A stretch of 64,000 nt of DNA from CAIWHR01 sp963708855 (GTDB lineage Bacteria; Pseudomonadota; Gammaproteobacteria; Burkholderiales; Casimicrobiaceae), in assembly GCA_963708855.1 (NCBI GenBank), contig CAVPUM010000025.1, positions 37,709 through 101,708 on the forward strand, given 5' to 3'. The position numbers were made by a program, and so were the translations under genes. The notes beneath the pieces are model-generated. The model ran no database searches and had not been told where the DNA came from. It saw only the letters and a program-made list of their open reading frames with translations. Positions 53,740 through 60,958 of this stretch are shown here, piece after piece; the first letter of the stretch is position 1, and each line of letters opens with the position of its first letter.

Positions 53740-54132
53740 ATGAAATCAAGTCGCGATACCCCGAAGAGCGTAGACGAGTACATCGCAGGCTTCTCGCCTG
53801 AGGTCCAAGCCATTCTTCGGCGGGTACGCGAGGTCGTCCGTGGGGCTGCGCCGCAGGCGCAGGAAGTAATCAGCTACCGGATGCCGGCGCTTAAGCAGAA
53901 CGGCATTCTTGTGTACTTCGCCGCGTTCAAGGGTCACATCGGTCTCTATCCGCCCGTCTCCGGCGACGCTCAAATCCAGAGGGCAATTGCGCCGTACGCA
54001 GGCGAGAAGGGGAATCTGCGCTTTCCCTTCACCAGACCGATCCCTTATGATCTCATTGCTCGGGTCACCGAGTTTCGCGCGAAACAGGACTCGGCAAAGG
54101 CAGCGACCAGGCGCAAGAAGGCGAGCACGTGA
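53740..54132 (+). CDS. Cassette gene: DUF1801 family protein
   Basis: 130 residues: SVDEYIAGFSPEVQAILRRV, AQEVISYRMPALKQNGILVYFAAFKGHIGLYP split by short spacers, and NLRFPFTRPIPYDLI match DUF1801 (YdhG-like), whose role is uncertain. I use ATG 53740 with a GGAG site; an ATG at 53698 would add 14 residues. It shares a cassette with the preceding gene, since no attC lies between. The Lys-rich tail runs to an attC site. Confidence 0.85.
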   Translation: MKSSRDTPKSVDEYIAGFSPEVQAILRRVREVVRGAAPQAQEVISYRMPALKQNGILVYFAAFKGHIGLYPPVSGDAQIQRAIAPYAGEKGNLRFPFTRPIPYDLIARVTEFRAKQDSAKAATRRKKAST

Positions 54133-54151
54133 GTCCACATCAAAGATCGAC

Positions 54152-54241
54152 GCCTAACCCGCGCTTCGAGGGGACTGCCCACCAGTGCCGCTGGTGGATT
54201 CGTTCGCTTCGCTCACCAGCCCCTCAAGCGATACGTCAGGC
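54152..54241 (+). repeat. attC site
   Basis: GCCTAAC (54152-54158) to GTCAGGC (54235-54241), 90 bases. The arm CGCTTCGAGGGGACTG pairs with CAGCCCCTCAAGCG nearer the end, leaving unpaired bases on one strand, as attC extrahelical bases do. The best-formed site in the array. Confidence 0.8.
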
Positions 54242-54250
54242 CCGGTCCCG

Positions 54251-54532
54251 ATGATCACGCTCGAAAAGCTGAGGACATATCAAGAATTCGACGGCGACAT
54301 CGATGGATGGGCGCGCGCGTCGAAGGACAAAGGCGACCCATGCATGACCGACGCAGATTGGTACCTCATCAATGAGTTGCTGATGGGGCTTACCATAATT
54401 GGAACCGACCTTGCATCGTCGTCGTTTGTGCGCGAATTTGAAGCCAAGATGCGCGCGTCCACGGCCGGCGAAGCTACCTGTGCGGCACTGCGCACGCTCG
54501 TTGGGCGACAAAGGCGGAACACTGCGCCCTAA
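54251..54532 (+). CDS. Cassette gene: hypothetical protein
   Basis: 93 residues: ITLEKLRTYQEFDGDIDGWA, DADWYLINELLMGLTIIG and a helical C-terminus. I think similar small proteins occur in integron cassettes, but no function is known. It starts 9 bases after one attC and its TAA lies inside the next attC, the tight packing typical of cassettes. Confidence 0.7.
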   Translation: MITLEKLRTYQEFDGDIDGWARASKDKGDPCMTDADWYLINELLMGLTIIGTDLASSSFVREFEAKMRASTAGEATCAALRTLVGRQRRNTAP

Positions 54533-54611
54533 CCCGGCGGTCAGCCGGACGCCGGCCGTCGGTGCGCCTTCGGCGAATGTTCCGTCGGCGCGGCTACCTG
54601 ATACGTTAGGT
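54527..54611 (+). repeat. attC site
   Basis: CCCTAAC (54527-54533), containing the preceding gene's stop, to GTTAGGT (54605-54611); 85 bases with GGTCAGCCGGACGCCG and CGGCGCGGCTACCTGATAC arms. Confidence 0.78.
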
Positions 54612-54676
54612 CGCACAGCCGGCCCCGCTGCCACTGCGGGCCAAAATGCTTCGTCAGGCCACTGGAGCACCCTTCG

Positions 54677-55066
54677 ATGCACCCGTACATCAGCATCCTG
54701 CAAACGTACATGACCGCCCTTGGCCAAAGCGACTACGCCACGATCAAGCGCTTATTTGCACCCGGCGGCAAAGTGCTGTCCCCGTTCCTCGGCGAAATGC
54801 CGGCTGCTCCATTCTTCGACCGATTGGCTGAAGCTTCTGCAAGGAACGTCATCACCGCGATCGACATCTTCCTCAGCTCTACCGCGAAGAATCGCGCCAC
54901 TGCCTACTTCCAGTACGACTGGACGGTCCGCGACGGAACGCTCATCACGTTCAAGGTCATGGACCTCTTTACGTTCGATCCCGGCACCGACAAGGTTACG
55001 TACCTCGAACTGATCTACGATACGCATCCGATCAGAGCAACCGCCGGGAACAAGTACGAGCTGTAA
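54677..55066 (+). CDS. Cassette gene: NTF2/SnoaL-like protein
   Basis: 129 residues: YISILQTYMTALGQSDYATIKRLFAPGGKV, given here as short blocks, then FLSSTAKNRATAYFQYDWTV and MDLFTFDPGTDKVTYLEL, the helix-plus-curved-sheet pattern of NTF2-like proteins. No catalytic residues can be assigned. Ligand unknown. Confidence 0.75.
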   Translation: MHPYISILQTYMTALGQSDYATIKRLFAPGGKVLSPFLGEMPAAPFFDRLAEASARNVITAIDIFLSSTAKNRATAYFQYDWTVRDGTLITFKVMDLFTFDPGTDKVTYLELIYDTHPIRATAGNKYEL

Positions 55067-55112
55067 GAATGGCGGACACGCAACCAACGAACGTACTCGA
55101 AGCCAAACCGCG

Positions 55113-55226
55113 GTTCAGCCCGTCGTTCGGGCGGACCCCCAACGGCATGGCCGGGCGAAACGCCGTGAATGATCTTGCGCTTCGCACGGCCATGCCGGCG
55201 CGGGCGGCTCAGCTCAAACGTTAGCC
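55113..55226 (+). repeat. attC site (long)
   Basis: GTTCAGC (55113-55119, near-consensus) to GTTAGCC (55220-55226), 114 bases. The inner GGCATGGCCG and CGGCCATGCC arms pair, and the end GGCGGCTCAGCTCAAACG matches neighbouring sites. Confidence 0.65.
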
Positions 55227-55252
55227 GGCCTTCGCACCACCCGGGCGAGACA

Positions 55253-55501
55253 ATGTCGATCAAATTGCAGAAGGACACGGAGAAATACCTGCTCGGCTCG
55301 ATCAAGCGATTCGTCGCGCAGAACCTGGACGCGGAGATCGGCGATCTTAAGGCGTCGCTCTTCCTCGAATTCTGTGTGCGAGAGATCGGTCCGAGCATTT
55401 ACAACCAAGCCATTGCCGACGCACAGAGTTACATTCAGGAGAAGGCGGCGGATCTTGGTGGAAATCGCTACGAGGCCGAGTTTGATTACTGGAAGAAATG
55501 A
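55253..55501 (+). CDS. Cassette gene: DUF2164 family protein
   Basis: 82 residues: IKLQKDTEKYLLGSIKRFVA, DAEIGDLKASLFLEFCVREI and GPSIYNQAIADAQSYIQEKA match DUF2164, a small helical family of unknown function. I use ATG 55253, 26 bases after the attC core. Confidence 0.85.
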   Translation: MSIKLQKDTEKYLLGSIKRFVAQNLDAEIGDLKASLFLEFCVREIGPSIYNQAIADAQSYIQEKAADLGGNRYEAEFDYWKK

Positions 55502-55507
55502 CCAGCG

Positions 55508-55597
55508 CGCCAACCGGGCGGTCAACCGGACGTGCCGATCCATGCCTTTTCCTTGGCGAGCGTCCGTGCGGCGCGCCGGTTACCTTGCAGGTTGGGC
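55508..55597 (+). repeat. attC site
   Basis: CGCCAAC (55508-55514, one position off consensus) to GTTGGGC (55591-55597), 90 bases. The arm GGTCAACCGGACGTGCC pairs with GGCGCGCCGGTTACC. Confidence 0.72.
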
Positions 55598-55656
55598 GTG
55601 ACAACGCAGCCGCTTTAAGCCAACCAATCAGCAGCGCAAGACGAAAGGAATCAACA

Positions 55657-55938
55657 ATGACAACGGCAATCATTTTCCACGAAGTTCAGGATGGCGCAGT
55701 CTGGGCGAAAGCCTGGAAGAAAGGACCGGGAAGCCGACATGAGATGTTCGGAAAACTTGGAATCAAGTGCCGAAACTTCCGCGATCCCAAGAACCCCGAC
55801 GCAACGGGCCTCATCGTAGAGATACCCGATATGGCGAAGTTCCAGGAGTTGCTGCGGTCCGACGAGGGCGTGACGGCGATGCGGGAAGACGGATTGAAGG
55901 TTGAGACGATGCGGATGTTGATCGAGTTCACTCCATAG
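55657..55938 (+). CDS. Cassette gene: hypothetical protein
   Basis: 93 residues: TTAIIFHEVQDGAVWAKAWK, EMFGKLGIKCRNFRDPKNPD and IPDMAKFQELLRSDEGVTAM. It reads like a ferredoxin-like (dimeric alpha-beta barrel) fold, but I cannot place it in a family. AAAGGA site 8 bases before the ATG. Confidence 0.7.
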   Translation: MTTAIIFHEVQDGAVWAKAWKKGPGSRHEMFGKLGIKCRNFRDPKNPDATGLIVEIPDMAKFQELLRSDEGVTAMREDGLKVETMRMLIEFTP

Positions 55939-55990
55939 GTGGAGAACAAATCGATCGAGCAATGTCGCCGAGCAAACACCGCCGCGCGCA

Positions 55991-56081
55991 GCCCAACCCC
56001 GCGCTCGAGCGGACCCGCCGGCAAGTACCTTCTCGCTTTCGAGCAGTGGTGGCGGCGGGCCGCTCAGCGTAGACGTTCGGC
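55991..56081 (+). repeat. attC site
   Basis: GCCCAAC (55991-55997) to GTTCGGC (56075-56081), 91 bases. The arm GCGCTCGAGCGGACCCGCC pairs with GGCGGGCCGCTCAGCG, again with offset single bases. Confidence 0.78.
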
Positions 56082-56084
56082 GTC

Positions 56085-56606
56085 ATGAAGAACGACGAAG
56101 TGCTGAAGCTCAACTTTGACAGGTGGCCGTTGCCGGACGGCTACCTGTTGGAACTTGGTCGAGTTGCTGCACTGTGGGCGATCCTCGAATCGTTTCTCAA
56201 CCTCTGCATTGGAAAGCTTGCGGGATTTAACGAGTTGAATGATCCAAAGGCGTTCATCCGCGTCACACATTCGAGCTTCCCGCAGCGCCTGGATATCCTC
56301 GGAGCGCTATGCGAACAACTCGCTAACGAGTTTCCTGATCTCAAGGGGTACGAGGCTGTTATTCGTCAGCTACGTCAGGCGCAGAAACTGCGAAACGACT
56401 TCATGCACTACGGTATGGCGTTGAATCCTGATTTCGGGCACATCGAAATGGCGAAGGGAACGGCCCGCGGTACTCTGAAAGTGGGCGTGGAGAAAGTCGA
56501 CGTCGCTGACCTCAGGCGTGCATCAATGGCCATACACGAGGCGCAGCTCGCTCTATACAAGCTCGTGCTACACCGCGAGAATCCTCCAGCGTGGTCGCGA
56601 CGATGA
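56085..56606 (+). CDS. Cassette gene: HEPN-like protein
   Basis: 173 residues, mostly helical. The key stretch is QKLRNDFMHYGMA, where Arg-x4-His matches the RX4-6H motif of HEPN ribonucleases. The N-terminal helices (LELGRVAALWAILESFLNLC) are typical of HEPN-type folds. It starts 3 bases after the attC core. A toxin or abortive-infection role is inference. No antitoxin gene accompanies it. Confidence 0.65.
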   Translation: MKNDEVLKLNFDRWPLPDGYLLELGRVAALWAILESFLNLCIGKLAGFNELNDPKAFIRVTHSSFPQRLDILGALCEQLANEFPDLKGYEAVIRQLRQAQKLRNDFMHYGMALNPDFGHIEMAKGTARGTLKVGVEKVDVADLRRASMAIHEAQLALYKLVLHRENPPAWSRR

Positions 56607-56607
56607 C

Positions 56608-56673
56608 GCCGAACCCGTCAGTCAAGCGGACCTCGCGCCCGCGGCGCTCGACCCCTCACTTCCAACGTTGGGC
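56608..56673 (+). repeat. attC site (short)
   Basis: GCCGAAC (56608-56614) to GTTGGGC (56667-56673), 66 bases. The arm AAGCGGACCTCGCGCC pairs in part with GGCGCTCGACCCC. Confidence 0.68.
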
Positions 56674-56715
56674 GTCAAATCGCAGCGTCGCTCGAATGGG
56701 AGTATCCTTTCCACT

Positions 56716-56940
56716 ATGAAGATGGCAACCGGAATAGTTGTTGGCGGAAAGGTCATTCTTGATGGTGTTTCCCTCGAGGAGGGAACCTCGGTGACGGTCC
56801 TCGCCAAGGACGACCAAGCTGGCTTTGATCTCACGCCTGAGCAAGAGGCAGAACTACTTCGTTCCATTGCGGAGGCCGATCGTGGTGAAACGGTTTCCGC
56901 CGAAGAGGTGCTCGCGAAGCTCGCACGTCGCCACGGCTAG
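56716..56940 (+). CDS. Cassette gene: antitoxin
   Basis: 74 residues: IVVGGKVILDGVSLEEGTSV and LTPEQEAELLRSIAEADRGE, an AbrB-like start followed by an acidic helical tail, as in antitoxins paired with ParE/RelE toxins. The toxin starts 7 bases downstream. A short leader of 42 bases separates it from the attC. Confidence 0.78.
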   Translation: MKMATGIVVGGKVILDGVSLEEGTSVTVLAKDDQAGFDLTPEQEAELLRSIAEADRGETVSAEEVLAKLARRHG

Positions 56941-56947
56941 GTAGTCC

Positions 56948-57241
56948 GTGAACGTCCGCGTCACCAAGCGTGCGCAAGCCCAAATTGATCGGGCCGCTCG
57001 ATGGTGGGACGAAAATCGCGATCAGGTACCCGAAGCATTCGACGAAGATCTCGCGGAGGCTCTCTTGCTTTTGAGCGCGGAGCCCAGTGTCGGCGCGCTG
57101 GTGCTACGCACACGGGTGCAAGGCGTACGGCGCCTGCATCTCGCCAGGATCCGTTATCACCTCTACTATCGCATCCGCGGCGATCGGGTTGAGGTGCTCG
57201 CGCTTTGGCATACGAGTCGCGGTGTCGGGCCATCTGTCTAA
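56948..57241 (+). CDS. Cassette gene: ParE/RelE family toxin
   Basis: 97 residues: VRVTKRAQAQIDRAARWWDE, FDEDLAEALLLLSAEPSVG, RRLHLARIRYHLYYRI and VLALWHTSRGVGP match the ParE/RelE toxin fold. The start is a GTG. With the upstream antitoxin it is a complete module; such pairs stabilise cassette arrays. Confidence 0.85.
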   Translation: MNVRVTKRAQAQIDRAARWWDENRDQVPEAFDEDLAEALLLLSAEPSVGALVLRTRVQGVRRLHLARIRYHLYYRIRGDRVEVLALWHTSRGVGPSV

Positions 57242-57255
57242 ATGGTCAGCATGAC

Positions 57256-57345
57256 GCCCAACCCGGCGTTCGAGCGGACCCGCAGGCAAGAGGCTTCGTC
57301 TTCGGGGGGACGGCGGCCGCGGCCCGCTCAACTTGCACGTCGCAA
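57256..57345 (+). repeat. attC site (decayed right core)
   Basis: GCCCAAC (57256-57262) to GTCGCAA (57339-57345), 90 bases. The arm GCGTTCGAGCGGACCCGC pairs with GCGGCCCGCTCAACTTGCACG, but the right core has lost the GTTRRRY form. Confidence 0.65.
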
Positions 57346-57372
57346 ACGAAGCCTTGCCGCCCGCGAAGCATC

Positions 57373-58020
57373 ATGAAAGCCGGACAACCCGGTCTCACGC
57401 TGTACGGCGCACAGGCGTCAGGATCGATCGCGGTCGAAGCCGCACTGACGCTGCTCGGCATTCCCTACGCGCTCGTGGAAGGTGCCACCTGGGCCGAAGA
57501 AACCGCCCGGAATCGCGTTGCACCCGTGAATCCGATGCGGCAGATTCCAACTCTGGTCCTGTCGGACGGCGAGGTGATGACGGAGAGCGCCGCGATGCTG
57601 ATCTACCTTGCCGATCTGCACGCTGAGGCGGGGCTCGCGCCAACGCCGAGCGATTCTCGGCGGTGCCAATTTCTGCGATGGATGGTCTATGTCTCGTCCG
57701 CCATCTACGCCCTGCATTGGATCAAGCCGGACGTCAGGCGCATCGGGGCGCCGGAAAGCGCCCGAGCGTCCGTCGTCGATGCCGTCCACGAGCGGATCGC
57801 TTTCTGCTGGAGCAACATGGATCGTCAACTGAAGCCATCGCAGTACCTTCTCGGCGATGAACTCACCGTGCTCGACCTCTACGTCGCTGTGGTCTCCCGC
57901 TTCGGTCCTTGGCGAGATCGCTTCTACGAGGTCGCCCCACGCATGACACCCGTGGTTCGCCGCGTGGACGAAGATCCTCGCCTCACCGCCTTCTGGCAAG
58001 AGCGCTTCCCGCTGGAATGA
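57373..58020 (+). CDS. Cassette gene: glutathione S-transferase-like protein
   Basis: 215 residues: an N-terminal thioredoxin-like domain (LTLYGAQASGSIAVEAAL, NPMRQIPTLVLSDGEVMTES with the cis-Pro and Glu-Ser glutathione motif) and a C-terminal helical domain (YLLGDELTVLDLYVAVVSRF). It should bind glutathione; the substrate is unknown. Confidence 0.85.
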   Translation: MKAGQPGLTLYGAQASGSIAVEAALTLLGIPYALVEGATWAEETARNRVAPVNPMRQIPTLVLSDGEVMTESAAMLIYLADLHAEAGLAPTPSDSRRCQFLRWMVYVSSAIYALHWIKPDVRRIGAPESARASVVDAVHERIAFCWSNMDRQLKPSQYLLGDELTVLDLYVAVVSRFGPWRDRFYEVAPRMTPVVRRVDEDPRLTAFWQERFPLE

Positions 58021-58051
58021 GATACGGGCCCGAGATGGCGCCAGCAGCGAC

Positions 58052-58109
58052 GCCTGACCCCTCGTTCCGTCGGATTCGCTTCGGCAGCCGCTGAGCTCAA
58101 ACGTCAGGT
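58052..58109 (+). repeat. attC site (short)
   Basis: GCCTGAC (58052-58058) to GTCAGGT (58103-58109), 58 bases, complementary cores. The centre GATTCGCTTCGGCAGCCGC has a small hairpin. Confidence 0.72.
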
Positions 58110-58125
58110 GACCAGGGAAGGGTCT

Positions 58126-58446
58126 ATGATCGTGCGAGCAGAGGAATCTCAGGATGCGAGCGCCGTCAGGGCCGTGAATCGCGCAGCCTTCGAGACTGCA
58201 GCCGAAGCCAATCTCGTCGACGCTTTGCGCCGGCAAGCGCGCCCGGTCGTCTCCTTGGTCGCCAAGTAAGGCGAAGTGATCGTTGGCCACATCATGTTCA
58301 GCCCCGTTTCCCTCGATGGCCATGCAGATCTGATCTTTATGGGGTTGGCGCCAATTGCCGTTGTAACGGCATATCAGCGCAAAGGTGGCCGACGCGCACT
58401 GAAGGGACTGCAGGACGAATGGGAGGTGCACGCTGTCGAAGCGTGA
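58126..58446 (+). pseudogene. Decayed GNAT acetyltransferase cassette gene
   Basis: The frame starts at ATG 58126 and is broken by TAA at 58267 (codon 48), then continues as GEVIVGHIMFSPVSLDG and MGLAPIAVVTAYQRKGG, recognisably GNAT (YhbS-like). The expected acetyl-CoA loop after QRKG is lost (GRRALKGLQDEW), so a frameshift or deletion also occurred. Not functional as read. Confidence 0.75.
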
Positions 58447-58519
58447 GTCAGGCCGGCGCTGCCCGCGGATGCGCGCTCACTCACTGCCCTTCGCAAGCCC
58501 CACACCACGGAAAAGTCGC

Positions 58520-58981
58520 ATGTCCAATCATCCGCACGACCCATACGATTTGGCTCGCTTCGTCGAAGCCCAGAACGCGACCTACGAGGAAGCCCTTTCC
58601 GAGTTGCGCGCAGGAAAGAAGCGATCGCACTGGATCTGGTACATCCTGCCCCAGGTGCAAGGTCTGGGATCCAGTCCAATGTCGGTCCGCTACGCCATCA
58701 AGTCCTTGGCAGAGGCCAAGGCGTACCTTGAACATCCGGTTCTCGGCGCGAGGCTACGCGAGTGTGTGGCGGCAATGAATGCACATGCGGAGCTCAGCGC
58801 CAGCAGCGTTCTCGGTCAGCTGGACGCGCAGAAGTTCCTTTCTTGCCTGACGCTGTTCGCTCGGGCCACCACTGCCGAATCAGTCTTTGCTCGGGCCTTG
58901 GACAAGTACTTTTCCGGCAATCCCGATGCCGCCACTCTTGCCATATTGGCCAGTCAGCAAGGGGGAGGAGGTGAGGCCTAG
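58520..58981 (+). CDS. Cassette gene: DUF1810 family protein
   Basis: 153 residues: DPYDLARFVEAQNATYEEAL, KKRSHWIWYILPQVQGLG, SVRYAIKSLAEAKAYLEHPV and LDAQKFLSCLTLFARA match DUF1810, often called a calpastatin-like family, function unknown. The ATG at 58520 begins the conserved region. Confidence 0.88.
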   Translation: MSNHPHDPYDLARFVEAQNATYEEALSELRAGKKRSHWIWYILPQVQGLGSSPMSVRYAIKSLAEAKAYLEHPVLGARLRECVAAMNAHAELSASSVLGQLDAQKFLSCLTLFARATTAESVFARALDKYFSGNPDAATLAILASQQGGGGEA

Positions 58982-59030
58982 GCGTTCCGTCGAGGGAACC
59001 TCGACCGGGCATGGCCGCGGAGGACGGATA

Positions 59031-59285
59031 TTGAACCACACCGGTTCGCAGGGCCATGCCAGCGGCGTCCGCTCATGTGATTCGGGGGAACCCGAGCGTG
59101 TCTCTGCGCTGGCACAAAGCGTTTTCTGGCTGGTCCTGCCGTCGCTGGTACTTCTTGTTGCACTACCGTTGTTGCTTCGTGCCGGCTGGGGTTTCTGGGC
59201 CAGCCCTGCGTCGTCGTGCCTGGCCACCGCCGCGCCATACCTGGCGATGGTTTGGGTCCTTGGCCGGGTTGGAGTTCACGCGTAG
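59031..59285 (+). CDS. Small membrane protein, hypothetical
   Basis: About 84 residues with two hydrophobic helices (SVFWLVLPSLVLLVALPLLL and an Ala-rich second one) and no family. The start is doubtful. I use a TTG at 59031 behind a GGAGGA site, but the first ~25 residues overlap a GGCATGGCC...GGCCATGCC palindrome that may be a decayed attC. An overlapping pair with the next small gene is possible. Confidence 0.4.
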   Translation: MNHTGSQGHASGVRSCDSGEPERVSALAQSVFWLVLPSLVLLVALPLLLRAGWGFWASPASSCLATAAPYLAMVWVLGRVGVHA

Positions 59286-59291
59286 CCAACC

Positions 59292-59543
59292 ATGCGATCG
59301 TCCGAAGAAACACATTCCGCGTCAATCGGCACTTGCAAGCGCGTGGCTTGGTTGCTTGCGTGCATTGGTGTCGGTGCCCTTGTCGGGGTCGTTGGTAGCT
59401 CGTTCACGGGCAGCACCTATTGGTACGTCGCCATACCGGCCGCCGTGGCGGTGGGTTGGATGTTCCTTGCCAATCCGTCGGCATGTGAGCCATCGGCGGC
59501 AACCCGCGGTCGCACTCAGCCAGGCAAGCACGATGCGCCGTGA
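59292..59543 (+). CDS. Small membrane protein, hypothetical
   Basis: 83 residues with two hydrophobic helices (RVAWLLACIGVGALVGVVG and WYVAIPAAVAVGWMFL) and polar ends. It starts 6 bases after the previous gene. No recognised family; such two-helix proteins are common in cassettes. Confidence 0.5.
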   Translation: MRSSEETHSASIGTCKRVAWLLACIGVGALVGVVGSSFTGSTYWYVAIPAAVAVGWMFLANPSACEPSAATRGRTQPGKHDAP

Positions 59544-59644
59544 CCCTTCGAGCGAAAGGACGTGTCCGGCCGGCCATCTTGGGGTGTCACGCCCTGGCCG
59601 ACCCATTGCTCGCGACACGGGTACCCACGATGAGTGTTGAATTC

Positions 59645-59722
59645 GACCAACCCGTCGATGCACCGGACCCGCTGCAGCGGGCGTCGCCCGCTTTCGCGGG
59701 CCGGTGACCACTGGCGTTGGGT
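59645..59722 (+). repeat. attC site
   Basis: GACCAAC (59645-59651) to GTTGGGT (59716-59722), 78 bases. The arm TGCACCGGACCCGC pairs with GCGGGCCGGTGACCA, and an inner GGGCGTCGCCC hairpin follows. Confidence 0.72.
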
Positions 59723-59738
59723 GTCTGCCGGCTTCGCG

Positions 59739-60167
59739 ATGCTGCCACTTGGGGAAATCAAGCGCCGTATTCGAGAACTGGAGTCGGAGTCATTCGCCCT
59801 CTATCTCGCCGCGCGCCACCCGGAAACCCCGTGGTACGCGAAGTTGCTTGTGGCCGGAATAGTCGCCTATGCATTGAGCCCCATCGACCTGATCCCGGAC
59901 TTCATTCCGATTCTTGGTTACCTGGATGACCTGGTCCTGATCCCGATTGGCATCGCGCTAGCCATAAAAATGATCCCGCCATCCGTCATGGTCGAGTGTC
60001 GCGCGCGCTCGCATGAAGCCATGGCGAGTGGCAAACTCCTGAGTCGTGTTGCGGCATCCGTTATCGTTGTCGTTTGGTTGGGGCTCGCAGCGCTTTGCGT
60101 GTTCTGGACTTATGAAGCATTCGCGATTCCACTTTCGTTTCGCGGGCGTGATTGTCCGGACGCCTGA
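59739..60167 (+). CDS. Cassette gene: YkvA/DUF1232 family membrane protein
   Basis: 142 residues: LYLAARHPETPWYAKLLVAG, the signature YALSPIDLIPDFIPILGYLD and DDLVLIPIGIALAIKMIP, then a C-terminal helix (VAASVIVVVWLGLAALCVFW). This is DUF1232, a small membrane-associated family of unknown function. I use ATG 59739, 16 bases after the attC core. Confidence 0.85.
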   Translation: MLPLGEIKRRIRELESESFALYLAARHPETPWYAKLLVAGIVAYALSPIDLIPDFIPILGYLDDLVLIPIGIALAIKMIPPSVMVECRARSHEAMASGKLLSRVAASVIVVVWLGLAALCVFWTYEAFAIPLSFRGRDCPDA

Positions 60168-60190
60168 CCAGGCGTTCGTTCAAGATAGAT
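60162..60190 (+). repeat. Left arm of a truncated attC site (right edge of the array)
   Basis: GCCTGAC (60162-60168), with the preceding stop codon inside it, is followed by CAGGCGTTCGTTCAAG, as in attC left arms. No right core follows before the next gene, so the site appears truncated here. Confidence 0.5.
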
Positions 60191-60320
60191 CTCCAGCGGG
60201 CAACAGGCAGCGCGGGTGGGGCCGGTTATGCTATCCCGTCGGACCGCAGGTTCGAGGCACATCGCCACCCCCTGGTCATGTGACCGCAGGACATTCGTAA
60301 TCCATCCGGAGGCAATCGCA

Positions 60321-60896
60321 ATGGCAACGGTACGCGAGGGCAACAAGCGAGTTCTGCTCGTGGTCGACGTGCAGGTCGGCGTGATGAGCGAGGCGTGGGA
60401 TGCGCCCCGGATCATCACGAACGTGTCACGCGCTGTCGAGCGGGCCCGGGTCCAGGGCGTGCCCGTGATGTGGGTGCAGCACTCGGACCAGGACCTGGTG
60501 TACGGGAGCCCGGAGTGGCAGTGGGTGCCGGAACTGGCGCCTGCGGAGGACGAGCCGCTGATCCACAAGCGGTTCAATTCGTCGTTCGAGCAGACAGTGC
60601 TCGAAGAGCAACTCGCCAAGCTCGGCGCGACCCACATCGCGCTGGCTGGAGCCGCGACCAACTGGTGCATTCGTGCCACGGCATATGGCGCACTGGACCG
60701 CGGCTACGACCTGACCCTGATCAAGGATGCGCACACTACCGGCACCATGGAGCTCGACAACGGCGCAAGGATCGAGGCTGCAAACGTCGTCCAGGAGCTC
60801 AACATCGCGATGACCTGGTTGAGCTACCCTGGCCGCACGAATGGCACGGCCACGGCGGAGGAGGTCGAATTCGCCACGCCGGGCGGTGCTCGATAG
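60321..60896 (+). CDS. Isochorismatase-fold cysteine hydrolase
   Basis: 191 residues: Asp in VLLVVDVQVGVMSEAWD, Lys region LIHKRFNSSFEQT and the nucleophile Cys in AGAATNWCIRATAYGALDRG complete the Asp-Lys-Cys triad of this family. The ATG at 60321 is used. Substrate unknown; members hydrolyse amides or vinyl ethers. It may be outside the array, as no attC separates it from the next gene. Confidence 0.88.
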   Translation: MATVREGNKRVLLVVDVQVGVMSEAWDAPRIITNVSRAVERARVQGVPVMWVQHSDQDLVYGSPEWQWVPELAPAEDEPLIHKRFNSSFEQTVLEEQLAKLGATHIALAGAATNWCIRATAYGALDRGYDLTLIKDAHTTGTMELDNGARIEAANVVQELNIAMTWLSYPGRTNGTATAEEVEFATPGGAR

Positions 60897-60958
60897 AGAA
60901 GGATGAAGCGGCGTGGGCCGGCGTGCCGGCTATTCCGCACACTTCCGCGGGAGGGGAG

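Noticed and set aside
58447..58453. GTCAGGC just after the decayed acetyltransferase, like an attC core
   Set aside because: No matching left arm or palindrome precedes it within the usual length.
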